From: Mytilisepta virgata
Lineage: Eukaryota > Mollusca > Bivalvia > Mytilida > Mytilidae
Length of the DNA stretch: 64,000 bases
Reading direction: 5' to 3'
Assembly: GCA_028015205.1 (NCBI GenBank)
Contig: CM051514.1
Location: forward strand, 37,774,150 to 37,838,149
How positions within the stretch are numbered: the first letter of the stretch is position 1; every line of letters begins with the position of its first letter. The position numbers and the translations under genes are program-made. Positions 12,448-23,400 of this stretch are shown here, in pieces. The notes beneath the pieces were generated by a model that saw nothing but the letters and a program-made list of their open reading frames with translations, searched no databases and had not been told where the DNA came from.

Positions 12448-14170
12448 CTGCAAAGAAAATGTGTAATGTACCACAAACAATTGTCGTATTTGTTATTTTA
12501 GAACACAGTAAATCAGTTTTCAGTTTTAAGAGGTTTTGTCTTTCTAATCCTAAATCAACAGAATATTATAATTAGTATTTCTGAACATATTTTTTTATCA
12601 TGTAAGAACTAGCATGTTATTGATGATGTCAGTTTTTTGTGGGTAAAGAATTAAATAAAATTTCCTTTCAAACAAGAGATAAATCATACAATAAGACGAA
12701 CTTGGATTACATATAAACAATGATGAATTATAAAATTACTGAAACATAAGACAATAGCAGGATACCCCCCCCCCCCAAGAGATCACAAAACGACCGTCTT
12801 AAGACACACACACTACACAGCGGCCAGCATAATAATACATTAGATAAGTCCTGAACTAGCCCCATATAAAGATCAGATGTTGCCAAGTTAAGGAAAAAAG
12901 AAACTAAATTAAAGGCATTTTCAATAAATGTAGAACAATATAAAGAAAAAGACCACAAATTTATTTGCATGTACATGCAATGGATATAACAATCTATTTA
13001 AAAATAATGTTTAAAAGTAAATGCAGGAACTCTAGAAAATTATGCATTTTATTCCAGTATCCGGTAATTATCGTGTAGTAATAATTCCAGTGGAACTGGT
13101 TAGAAGTCCGGCAATTTATGTTTGTGTTTCTCCGAGGACAAAATATTTATCTCACGTTCGGAAAAATTTCAGTACATGACCATGTGACTGATAAACTAAT
13201 GGATTAATCACCAAACTGTGTCATTTTTGTCATGTTTGACGCAAACAATGAAAATTTGAAAATAATATAGACATTTCACAGCAAATCAAATAAGTCTAAC
13301 TTCGTGTTTTTTGTAATATGCGTTAAATGCAATTTTCTGAAATTCGTCAATGACACTTTTCTACGTGGATGATTGACAAAGAGCTGTATTTTAAAGTTAA
13401 TATTTCTTTATGATTATACATATAAGTGAATCGTCTGAAAATTTAATGATATCATTAGTAAATTGCTAGACTTATTTGTCACAATCATAGACAGCCCCAT
13501 GAATAAATTTTCGTTTAAGATTGAGGAAAATATATAGATTTAATATCTTTAAAATGATATGTATTTTATGTGAAAAAGCACTTGGTATTAGAGTATGAAT
13601 TGGATATAGCCACATTTATTATAATCACTCAAAAATTATATAAAAAAATATATACAATTATTTAACTGGTTTTCAAAGCACTGAAGATCCATAAGTTAGA
13701 AAATAGTACGCCTAAATAATTACTAAAACAAAATATAAGTATTTTATTTTTCAGGAAAATGGTATATTTGGTTATTCACTTCAAAAGTGTGACAACACGT
13801 AATCTTGTCATAGTATCACAATAACAATGTTTGAAAGAGTTATATATACTCATTTTTATATTTCATTATTATATTTCCCCAAAGAGTGACTCATCCATTG
13901 CGTTCAAGGAAGAATATTTTGGAATCCTAACAGTATCTCACAGTATGCAAATAAAAAAAATAACTTGAGCGAAACACGTTTACAACAAAACAATAAAATA
14001 AAATAAATGAATAAACAATTAATATAAAAAAAATGAATAAAAATAATATTACCCGAGACTTCTTTTATGGTTTTATATATTTTTTGTATTCTTCTTTAAA
14101 CAAATCCGACAAATACAATTGTACAAGAATGCGATAAGGAAGCATGTATTGGTTTTTCTCGCATACTTAC
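12448..14170 (-). other. Receptor intron 8 with a C-run
   Basis: Intron between exons 9 and 8. It holds a 12-base C homopolymer at 12765-12776. The ORF at 12728-12976 is not supported. Confidence 0.7.
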
Positions 14171-14234
14171 AAAAAGTGAAAATGTTACAGGTCCAATTAA
14201 TATCCAGTTAAGATATATGTAATCATGCCAACAA
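14171..14234 (-). CDS. Receptor exon 8: extracellular loop 2 cysteine and first half of TM5
   Basis: The exon is 64 bp, with an attttcag acceptor (phase 2) and a GTAAGT donor (phase 0). It reads CWHDYIYLNWILIGPVTFSL. The Cys-Trp pair is the conserved loop 2 partner of the TM3 cysteine, and W-I-x-x-GP is the conserved start of TM5 in class B1 receptors. Residues are about 259-280. A longer in-frame ORF around it (14096-14296) is intron read-through. Confidence 0.94.
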
Positions 14235-14339
14235 CTGAAAATACACAGTACATAGCTTTTAATATGGTAATATCGAATGTAGTTACTTATATACAATATT
14301 CTATAAATAGCATTCTAATAATTTATTGACCCTTATAGT

Positions 14340-14590
14340 GTTCCAATATAGAAGAAATTCATGTACCTCCACCGATTTATGACTACCACCGGAATTCACG
14401 ACGGGTGACGTATACAGAGCATGAACTGCTTACCCTTCCGGAATACCCGAGTTCAATCCTGGTTTGTAAAGGAGTTCGTGTTGTGCATTGTGTTTTAGTT
14501 TTCAGTGTTTATTTATTGTGCCTGTGTCTGTTCATTTGTCTTCCCGGGTTCGCCTGTCTAATGGATTGCATTTTTGCTGAGATGATTATA
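14340..14590 (+). mobile_element. Retroelement tail, family A
   Basis: Plus-orientation copy: CCTCCACCGATTTATGAC, CTTACCCTTCCGGAATACC, CCCGGGTTCGCCTGTC, ATGGATTGC. It lies in the intron between exons 7 and 8. Confidence 0.8.
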
Positions 14591-14649
14591 GTATTCAAAG
14601 TCAAAGGGTTGTAGTAGTGCACGAACAATTTAAATGGGAGTGTATGAGT

Positions 14650-14709
14650 TAACATAAAACAGGACTCGTTTGGTTGAATTAACATAAAACAGGATTCTTT
14701 TGGTTGAAA
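14650..14709. repeat. 30-bp direct duplication
   Basis: TTAACATAAAACAGGA and its following bases occur twice in tandem with two differences, just after the family A tail. Confidence 0.85.
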
Positions 14710-15408
14710 TAAATCGCACCTGTTTATTCCCATTAACAGCCACGCAATATGAACTTTAACATGTTAACGTAATCTGATATTGTTTCAAATATATATTATC
14801 ATCTATTTTCATATGTAAAACTGATTAAAATGCTCGATTTTATTTAGATTTCTTTGCCCGTTAAAGTTGTTAATTTATCTTTCGTCTTGAACTTGCATTC
14901 AGTGGCGTGAACAAAAATTGTTCTCCACACTGAACGTCTTACGATGTCTTAAAAAGACAAACAGACAAAAAAACATCTAAACAGTTACAATGTATCTCTC
15001 TTAACCAAGTAACTCAGGATATATAATAAGATAGCCTCCCTTTAGCAAGCAGCAAGAAGGTAAAACCTAATAGTTTTCAAAGGCCTCCTTCGAAACCAAA
15101 TTTTATGCACTGAATGTGTATTATTCTAGTTTAATTCTACACTGTGGAGCTAAAGGCCACTAAACTGTACCGAAATACTAGCAACTAAGTTGTTAATGCT
15201 AAAAAAATACTTCCTTAATTAGATAGAAGTTGCTTGTATAGGAAGCATGGTTAATAGAAAAGGCAGGTAGTTTTATTTGTTTTCAAATTGCTGTTAATCG
15301 TTGAACGAGAAATGATATGAATCTTTACTCATGTTAACAGGACGATGCTTTATCAACCCTTATAGTACATGTGTGTGTCTTTTTATTCTCAAGGTTCTAG
15401 AAACTTAC

Positions 15409-15475
15409 CTATTATTAAGGTCAGGATTAATAGACCGAAGAGAAGTATAAATTGCACACGGAATTATTGGTAAAC
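15409..15475 (-). CDS. Receptor exon 7: TM4 and first half of extracellular loop 2
   Basis: The exon is a short 67 bp, with a good pyrimidine tract and ctag acceptor (phase 1) and a GTAAGT donor (phase 2). With the last base of exon 6 it reads GLPIIPCAIYTSLRSINPDL followed by NN. The GWG-x-P proline of TM4 is present. Residues are about 237-259. The loop continues in exon 8 with the conserved SCW. Confidence 0.88.
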
Positions 15476-15661
15476 CTAGAAATGCAACAACAAATAAATA
15501 ACATTCATATTAGATTTTCAGAACTTCAGTACACATGTATTAGTGCTTGGAAAATGTCATGATCATTTTCAAATTGTGATTCCCAGTGATCGATTGTTTG
15601 TTGATTTTACGACAAATATTTAGAGAAAGATGTAATGTATGGGATTCCTGCGTTCTTCTAA

Positions 15662-15855
15662 ACTGAAAATGATAAAGAGGCCAATATTCGCCTAAAGATA
15701 TACCTAGAAGGATAGAAAATGCTTTGTGGGAATGCACGACTACTCCTTATCTATTCTAACTGAAAATGATAAAGAGGCCAATATTCGCCTAAAGATATAC
15801 CTAGAAGGATAGAAAATGCTTTGTGGGAATGCACGACTACTCCTTATCTATTCTA
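15662..15855. repeat. Perfect 97-bp tandem duplication
   Basis: Two identical 97-bp copies lie head to tail (first at 15662, second at 15759) in the intron between exons 6 and 7. No differences were seen, so the event is recent or an assembly artefact. On the minus strand each copy contains a pyrimidine-rich cctctttatcattttcag acceptor-like site. Confidence 0.95.
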
Positions 15856-16187
15856 ACTTTCTTGAATATATACAGGAACAATGTGACATCTATCAGGCTG
15901 ATTGCTAACTAAAATAATATTTGGATGGTACCAGTTACCATTTCAGTTTTCCAAGTCCGATATGGAACCTGGAATGTCCTTCTCAACCACAAGCCCACAT
16001 AGTTCAGGAAGATGAAGATGACATCTATTTTCTGCCTGTTACCTATAATCAATACACGTGACCCCTTTGACAAATTAGGGATTATATAAAAAAAATCATA
16101 AGATAAACTACACATTGATACACCATCAACCGTTAGACAAAGCCTTTATTCTACCGAACTACATTCAGATGCTTATCAAATACGTAC

Positions 16188-16341
16188 CCCATCCTATAAA
16201 ACAGCATATTCTAAATAATAACGTTTCATTGCTGAAAGTAGCAACTAAAACTGTGTGCAAATAAAATCCTTCACATAACATCCAAGCATAATTGCACAGT
16301 GTCATGTAATGAGCTGCAACGTGGACTACACGGCACCAGAT
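16188..16341 (-). CDS. Receptor exon 6: TM3, intracellular loop 2, start of TM4
   Basis: The exon is 154 bp, with a cttttag acceptor (phase 0) and a GTACGT donor (phase 1). It contains WCRVVH with the TM3 cysteine that pairs with extracellular loop 2, then CNYAWMLCEGFYLHT, the diagnostic CNYxWMxxEGxYLH block of class B1 receptors, and ends in CCFIGWG. The split inside the GWG motif of TM4 is a common intron position in the family. Residues are about 186-236. This was the clearest single piece of family evidence in the window. Confidence 0.96.
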
Positions 16342-17744
16342 CTAAAAGATGTTATGTATATATGTTTGATGACATAGGTTTAGTTTTTGAAATCAAGAGT
16401 TTCCGAGGCCATTAGAGATTGTCTTATTTGTCGAGCTATTGTTCTTTGATGAAGACCACTAAGCAATATCTAGAAGGTATGTCTTATAAGATGTTGTCTC
16501 ATTGATGATTTTTTTTCTATATTCTATTTTGTATATGTATCTTAAAAAGAATTCCATTTTTAAAAAGGCCTTACATATCCGAAAATGCATCTACATATTT
16601 TGCAAATATAAGTGATATGCGTCAGTTCAAAGAAACTTCCTCCTGTTTGATAACTTACATGTATAGGCCTTAAGCACATATTAAAAATGAAAAATAGCGC
16701 ACAGGAAATTGAACCATAATACATGTTTTAACAAAATTTGTATTTAAACAATCAAGTTTAAAAATACCGCAGATTCTCTCTCAGTTGTATGTACGGGAAA
16801 GTGTCAATTGAAACACAAGTAATTCAATTAATCTTGCCAGTGAATCGGACGTATTCTCAATTTCATAATTAATTTTATCACGTATTTGCAAACTTTTTCA
16901 CTCCATTTCTTGTGATCTAATTCTGATATTGTACTTTTGACTTGCTAAATGAGTTAAGTGACATTTTACATCTTACAAAAGAATATAAGACATGTCATCA
17001 AGTATTATGTAACTTGTGCTTCTTTTCTGTGAAATAGTAAAATCATGCAGTCTGTTAATTTTAATTTCAGCCTGATAATAAAATTCTAGTATTAAAAAAC
17101 TAAAATCTCCGCGGAGTTTCATTTTGGTAGACATTTGTTACAAATTACTTTATATTGAGTACATATACAATGATTACTTCTTTCCACTGCAATAGTGCAA
17201 TTTCGTTTGTGTCAACATACAGAAATTTATTGCATGGGGAATAAATAGGCTTTACTAATTTTGTTTACTTCAAGTGGTCTAGTTAGTGATTTCTTCTCCG
17301 CAAATAAAAATTAGCGCCAAGACATTAGTAGCGCTAAAGTCGGTGAAATACACCAATTAAGAAAGATACATTTAAACACTGCCTCTCACAAAGAACAAAT
17401 AGAAACAATGGAAAACAAACCCTATCAGTTTAGTGAGTATTTTTTCCAAAATAACGTTCATTCGTTAAAATCTACTTTTGTATAAAAACATATACACAAG
17501 CTGCATATACTATATCTGTTCATTTATTATATTCCTTTATTGTTCGTAAGATAAAAAAATGCACGTTTTACTATCTATTTCGAAAACAACTGCTTTTTTT
17601 TCAGCAGTAATACTGACATTATTTCAAATTAAATAGTGATGTTAGTTTTTCCTTGTAAATATAAATAATGTTTTTTCATCATACAGGCTACGTCCACATT
17701 AGTTTCACATTAAAACAGTTCTAGGTTACTATAAAAGTACTTAC

Positions 17745-17871
17745 TGGATTATCCACTAGAATTTGTGCATCTAATGAACTTGTAGTATAATATGTTATCC
17801 ACATAATACCCGTTAGTATATACGACATAAATAAATTTGAATGGATTGTGACACGGGTACATCTAAGCTGC
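17745..17871 (-). CDS. Receptor exon 5: intracellular loop 1, TM2, extracellular loop 1
   Basis: The exon is 127 bp, with a ttctag acceptor (phase 2) and a GTAAGT donor (phase 0). It reads QLRCTRVTIHSNLFMSYILT, matching the class B1 signature (C-T-R-x-x-I-H-x-N-L-F) at the start of TM2, and then a hydrophobic helix ending near GIMWITYY. The His and Asn here belong to the conserved polar cluster linking TM2 with the cytoplasmic face. The extracellular part ends LVDNP. Residues are about 143-185. Confidence 0.94.
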
Positions 17872-18054
17872 CTAGAATAAAGAGAAAAAATCATTCAAAA
17901 ATATTGTGCACTTGGATATTATTGGATATTCTTTCTGCTCTTTCAAATTTTGAGTTCATGTTCCGCTTTTCTCAATGAAATGAAGGTAAACCCCCAGTGT
18001 TTTATCATTAATGATTTATTAAATTATGTAGCGTCCAATCAATTTCATCATTTT

Positions 18055-18400
18055 ACAGTCGTCATCACGAATTGATTCACCTTTATAGTGCTAAAATATC
18101 TAAGATGACCTGTTTTCACTGTCGTAACATTTCATGTTCCGAAACGGATTTGACACTACCACCGAACTGACTTTGTTGAACTTCACACGGGGTGCCGTAT
18201 ACGGAGCAGGAAAAGCTTACACTTCCAGATCACCTGAGTTCACTCCTGCTTTTTATAGGAATTCGGGCTGTCCACCTTTTAGTTTTCAGTGTTTATTTGA
18301 TATGTTTGTGGTTGTTCATTTGTGTTCCAGGGTGTGTCTAATGGATTACGTTTTTCGGTTTACTCCTTAGGTATACATTGCATTTGTCCTCTTAATAACT
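18055..18400 (+). mobile_element. Retroelement tail, family A
   Basis: It starts in the decayed RT end (GTCGTCATCACGAATTGATT) and continues with CCGTATACGGAGCAGG and CTAATGGATTACG. It lies in the intron between exons 4 and 5. Confidence 0.8.
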
Positions 18401-18439
18401 AGCGTTTACTTTGTTGGTAAACACATACTAATGGCTTTA

Positions 18440-18650
18440 AAGTGTTCGATGTACACAAAGGTTCATGATAGAAAAGAGGGATGTTTGGGTACCCATAAAA
18501 CCGTCTTAACTGTAAGATTGCTGTTTTAGACTATTCGGACACTCTTTTGATTCTAACTTTCTGTTCTGTGCCCTTTTATATTGTATTCCTCTGATGATCT
18601 GTCGATTCGATGGCGTTGATTGATTGTAATTGTTTACATAGTAGAATGTG
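18440..18650 (+). repeat. Dispersed repeat, family D
   Basis: GGGTACCCATAAAACCGTC, TGCCCTTTTATATTG and the following phrases match 7130-7370 and 27945-28170. Confidence 0.7.
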
Positions 18651-18724
18651 CGTCCTTAAAATCTAGAATAGACTTAATGTTTCTTTCATTCCTTCACTAA
18701 CTCAGTTAACTATGTTATAAATAA

Positions 18725-19775
18725 TCATACCTTGTTAAAACCCACTCTACATCTAACAAAAAATATACAGAGTATGAAATTGTCCTGATTATTGGATTTT
18801 TTATCGACAACATATTTGTTCAATTTTCCAGCAGACTATTGGCATTCCTATGGGCACTAATTGTGCGCCACTCCTGGACGACTTGTTCCTTTACTCATAT
18901 TAAACTTGACGGGTTTCATAAGGAAAAACAGAATACGTTATCCTATACCTTTAATTTCAGCTTCCGCTACATAGATGATGTTTTATCACTCAACAATTCA
19001 CGTTTTTCGAATTTCTTACATCTATCTATCCCAATGAGCTAGAAATTAAGGATACCACAGACACTGTCAAGTCTGCATCTTATATTGACACCAGAGGAAG
19101 TTGAATACAAAACTTTACGACAAACGGGATGACTTTGACTTTCCAATCGTCAACTTCCCATTTCTGAGCGGGAACATTCCAGAGGCGCCGGCGTATGGAG
19201 TGTATATTTCACAACTCATACGTTATTCAAAAGCTTGTGACATATACATTGACTTCCTGGACAGAGCCCGGCTCCTGACACAAAAATTGCTCAGACAGAG
19301 ATATGTTGCTCATTGGAGTCTTCCTTTTTAAAGTTAAAAAAAAACCGTTTTCCAAATGAAATGGACCTGTTCCATTGATGTTTTCCCTTCCTCATACCGG
19401 ATTTGACATGGACAGCATGGCGGGTGTCTTGCAGGAATCAGAGACTGTTTACTCTTGCGGAGCACCTGGATCTACCCCAGGGACTACCCCATGTTTTTCG
19501 GTGGGGTCCATCTTGTTCATATGTTTTTAGTTTTTAAGTGTAGTGCTTAAAATAGAGAATGGAAAGGGGGATGTGTCAAAGAGTCAACAGCCCGATACAG
19601 AGCAGAAAACAGTTCAAGGCTACCAATGGGTCTTCAACGCAGCGAGAAAATACCACACCCGGAAGCGGTCTTCAGCTGCCCCTAAACAATAACTTGTATT
19701 TCCTGGTCTTGTCTTCGTTGTTCCCGTATCAGTTGTTTCGATTTTCCCTCCCTCGAATATCCCTTTGGTAATTTA
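18725..19775 (+). mobile_element. Retroelement remnant, family B, with YIDD reverse-transcriptase motif
   Basis: The plus strand encodes QTIGIPMGTN (frameshifted), then FRYIDDVLSLNNSRFSNF with the YIDD catalytic motif of reverse transcriptase. KLYDKRDDFDFPIVNFPFLS and YGVYISQLIRYS follow, with several frameshifts and stops. A family B tail (CCGGATTTGACATGG... to TCGAATATCCCTTTGG) follows and is split by a foreign insert at 19552-19697. The copy is dead. The same family is at 47145-47935. Confidence 0.85.
19552..19697 (-). mobile_element. Family C tail fragment nested in the family B tail
   Basis: This antisense family C fragment (AGAGAATGGAAAGGGGG ... CCCCTAAACAATAA) interrupts the family B tail. 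The uninterrupted tail at about 47800-47900 shows that the flanks are contiguous. The insertion is therefore younger than the family B copy. Confidence 0.85.
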
Positions 19776-20394
19776 CTTATAAAATAATTATATTTTTCTA
19801 TGGAAATTAAGATTTATCCCCCTGAGGTATAGCTCTGTCCTTATTTTGGTGTTTCTTGGCTGCCTCAAAATTGGTAGCGATGTGGCCGCTTCGGAAATGC
19901 ATATAGAATTCCGTGAAGTACAAATTCAAATTGACCAGGTGATTATTTCAGATATATTAGATGCAAGTAATGGCAATGACAACGATAGTTATTGTCTAAC
20001 TTTGGAAAAATTAAATAACCAACTTATTTTCAGAGAAGGGCTACAAAAACTACCAAATGGACTTCAATTTGACAAAAGTATTTTTTTGGAAAATCATGCT
20101 TTAAACATTTGTTTTAATTTAAATTTTATCAATAAGAAATATAATTTACCGTAATCGTCTATTATGGGCCAGATACCCTCAATTTGAATAAAAATTTAAC
20201 TTTTTACTTTTCTGGTTGATCTGATGAATTGTCTAGATACCATAACAGCGTTTTACAATTTTTTTTCGCATTCCAATATCATTTTCAAATAAACCAAGAT
20301 TTGCATTTTCATATCTACTTAAAAATCTATCGCCAAAATACAAAGTGTAATTACTATGGCTGTTAAAATAACGTTGCTTATCTGGATAACCTAC

Positions 20395-20486
20395 CTGTAA
20401 CAGGTAAAAATTATAATGGCAGCTACCAGAGCTATTATAGATGTTGCGTACCCAGTAAAATAGACATACAAAACATTCAGTGCTCT
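20395..20486 (-). CDS. Receptor exon 4: transmembrane helix 1
   Basis: The exon is 92 bp, with a tttacag acceptor (phase 0) and a CAG/GTAGG donor (phase 2). It begins RALNVLYVYFTGYATSIIAL and continues through a strongly hydrophobic run to TCYR. The LYxxxTxGYxxS start is the usual beginning of TM1 in class B1 receptors, where the helix follows directly after the last cysteine of the ectodomain. Residues are about 113-143. The closing AG is completed by the first G of exon 5 to give Arg. Confidence 0.92.
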
Positions 20487-21011
20487 CTGTAAAGTAAACG
20501 CTATAAAATTACTATATGTACATACACATCATTAAATGCCTGATTCATAGGTAACGGTTATCGTACTAAAATAGTTTGGACAAGTGATTAATAACGTGAC
20601 TGTTCGTCAAATGCGTATTTGGAAACTGCTTTTTTAATCCCTCTCCGATGAAAAGTTAAGACGAAAAGCACCATTAATTAATTGCAAAAATATAGTTTGT
20701 CTTTTCACTATTTCTTGCATTTTTGCTTCTTGAATCTTCGATGGAATTGAAAAAATATAGAATTATGCTGTGAATGAGGACGATACAATTTTGTAAGAGA
20801 TATAAGGTAGAGAGAATTATATAGTTTCTGAACGAAGTTTATTTCTCTTGACTGATATGTTCATGCAAAGCCTGCAGTTCTATAATAATAGTGTCCAGTG
20901 TTGGCGGGTAAATGTTGATGATAAAACAACCTAGAAACGTAATTCGAAACGTACCAGCAAAATATGCTCGTATTAAAGAATAACTTTCTTCAGAATGCAG
21001 ATCAGTTTTAC

Positions 21012-21118
21012 CTGCACTCTTTCTGTATTCCCACAACCAGAATAATTTGTCCAGGCTTCGTTTGTTTCTGGGTGTCTGAACCACGTCCCGTCGGTATTAC
21101 AATCTTTGAATGGTTTCC
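21012..21118 (-). CDS. Receptor exon 3: hormone-binding domain, cysteines 5-6
   Basis: The exon is 107 bp, with a ttttacag acceptor (phase 1 in) and a GTAAAA donor (phase 0 out). It encodes KPFKDCNTDGTWFRHPETNE followed by AWTNYSGCGNTERVQ. The C-x-x-DGxWF-HP-x-xN-xxWxNYxxC pattern closes the hormone-binding domain and is shared with calcitonin-type receptors. It supplies cysteines 5 and 6, completing the set of six, and a NYS sequon. Residues are about 77-112. Reading through the donor gives 12 more codons and a stop, so intron retention would produce a membrane-less ectodomain; this is only a possibility. Part of this exon is re-copied twice nearby (22976-23026 and about 25793-25844). Confidence 0.93.
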
Positions 21119-22975
21119 CTGTAAAATGATAAGAATACTTGTTGACTTTTCGCATATTAATAATTTCATCAAATGCAATAGATAAAATCACATTAGGGTG
21201 TCTATGTTCGGCAATTAAATGTCAACACGCTATATAGTTAATGTTACCTTCATCTATGAAACGTTAGAAATAATTGCGTCAGGAATAAAAGAAGATATCT
21301 TTCATTTGATATTTGTACATGCATAATTAACAAAATCTTAAAATGCACCTTATTCTATGGACAGTACATTTGTACATTTCGATACATGGTAAATACCAGA
21401 TGCCGGAAAAAAGGGTTAAAACATTCCATGCTAAGCCAGACAAACGGTTTTGAAACTATGGATATATATCGGACTTATCAAAGAATCTACTACTATATAG
21501 AAATAAACAACTATATGACTTTTGGATGACACAAGGTCAAATCTTTCTGACAGAATTATATTTTCCGTGTGTGTAGTCCAGTTGAATACACATATATTTC
21601 TATTGTTGGATTATATTCTGCATAGCTCCGACTTCAGATGGTCATTGCTTTATCCGTATATGTGTATAAAAAGCTACTTAAAAGTTTATTAATGTAATTT
21701 GAAATTAAATGTAATAATATACTGCAATAAATTATGAGGGTTTTGCCAGAGTCTGAAGTTTAAACTTTTTGAAATTCAATATGAGCCTTTGCGTACACTA
21801 ACTACGTCTGCTATACAATATAGTTTATATCAAATATACATTGTACATCCTGCTGCTGAAAATACACGTTATCTCACATTGAGGTATATTCCTCCCATTG
21901 TCTATTCTCAATTCCCAATTTTTACAATTCATGGATAAATATTAATACGCTCTAGGCTATTAAATGTAATAAATAACGTTTCGCGTAATACTACATGAGA
22001 TAAAACATATATGAACACATGTTTGCTATCAAATAAATGTTGTTTTTGTCTGACTTGCAAATAACCTGATTATTGGCAATTTTGGTAAAAGTAACTCTGT
22101 CCTGACATTTTGATAAATATTGGTGCTAAACAGTAATACTTCCCTTTGTTGGAATCTTCCAAATATATCAATATCTTCTTTCTATTTGAATTTGATATAA
22201 GAATTTGAAAAGAGTTGAATTGGAAGTGTTATCGGTGTAAATAGAAAGAGTTAGTAGCGTATATTATTTCAATTGATTCACACTACAGTGCATTTCTATG
22301 GGAAGTTTGACATGCTACTTAAACATAGTTATCTAACAAATATGAAAAAAAAACAGTATCCTTATACAGATACAAATGTATATAGTAATTTGACCTTACA
22401 CCAGCAATCACATTTTTGATGTCAAACATGAGTGAGAGATTGATAACAATAATTCGCCTTCCCAAACACTGCTTTGGGGTATAGAAATAGGCCAAATATT
22501 ATTAAGTTTAACCATTTGATGAATAGCAAACATACTCTAACTTTAAACAAACTTTGCAAGTTTATAAGAATTATACTGAAAAAGATAGATTCTCCAGAGT
22601 AGTCTTTTTAATGCTCTTTTTTCTTTATTGAACAAATAGTGACATTGTATATTGTTAACTTTGCTTTCACTCTGTACCTCCATTCGTGTTTATTTATGTT
22701 TGTACCTTTGTATATTGCATATATTATTGTATTTACTTTATGTTTTAATCTCTGTACCATTGATTATGGTTTATTGAGAAATAAAGATATATATATGTTT
22801 CGGGTGAATTAACAAGTCTGTTAAAAGCAACAATCTGTCCATAAATAATGCCACGGATACAAGGAAAGATCAACGATGCCATACCAATCAGTAAACGCCT
22901 AATGCTCGAACTTAGAAACAACAGAAAATAGGAAATAATAGATCGTTAACAATGATTTGTTATTGGCTCTATTCA

Positions 22976-23026
22976 TCTGAACCATGTCCCAGCCGGTATT
23001 ACAATCTTTGAAATTGCTTTACTGTG
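22976..23026 (-). pseudogene. Degenerate second copy of receptor exon 3
   Basis: The plus-strand text CTGAACCATGTCCCAGCC... is a diverged version of the exon 3 start. An extra base inside the DGTW codons shifts the frame, so it cannot encode the domain. An AG at the acceptor position is still present. It shows that the exon 3 region was copied at least twice. Confidence 0.75.
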
Positions 23027-23400
23027 AAATAATACTGGTTCCGTATTAATACAAAACATAAAACTAGTAATATAATATAGAATAGATAAAGTCACGAACT
23101 ATTCTTCTGTGGCGTCTATTTTTGCCAATTAAATGTCAAGACGATTATTACTTGACATTTCCCCCGTCGCTCCAACTAAAAGCAGAAAGCGGTCAGAATC
23201 AAGAATTTACAAATGTAGAAAAAGATGATAAATATTTGTAATGACTACACCACATATAATAATCTGAAGACAGTATATTTCGGTAAAAGGAAAATTACCA
23301 GCTACTAAAAAGAAAAGAGTCAAAGCTTAAAGTCGTAATTGTTTGTCAATGAAATTTAAACCTTCGATAAATCAATGAGTACGAATGAGGAGTTTGAAAC

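Noticed and set aside
15909..16115. Minus-strand ORF between exons 6 and 7
   Set aside because: No class B1 motif; exons 6 and 7 already join in phase through the split GWG motif, so no exon is needed here.
19846..20154. 102-codon plus-strand ORF with fairly protein-like composition
   Set aside because: No family motif recognised, no splice context, and it lies between a dead retroelement and receptor exon 4. It could be transposon-derived, but I cannot support a gene.
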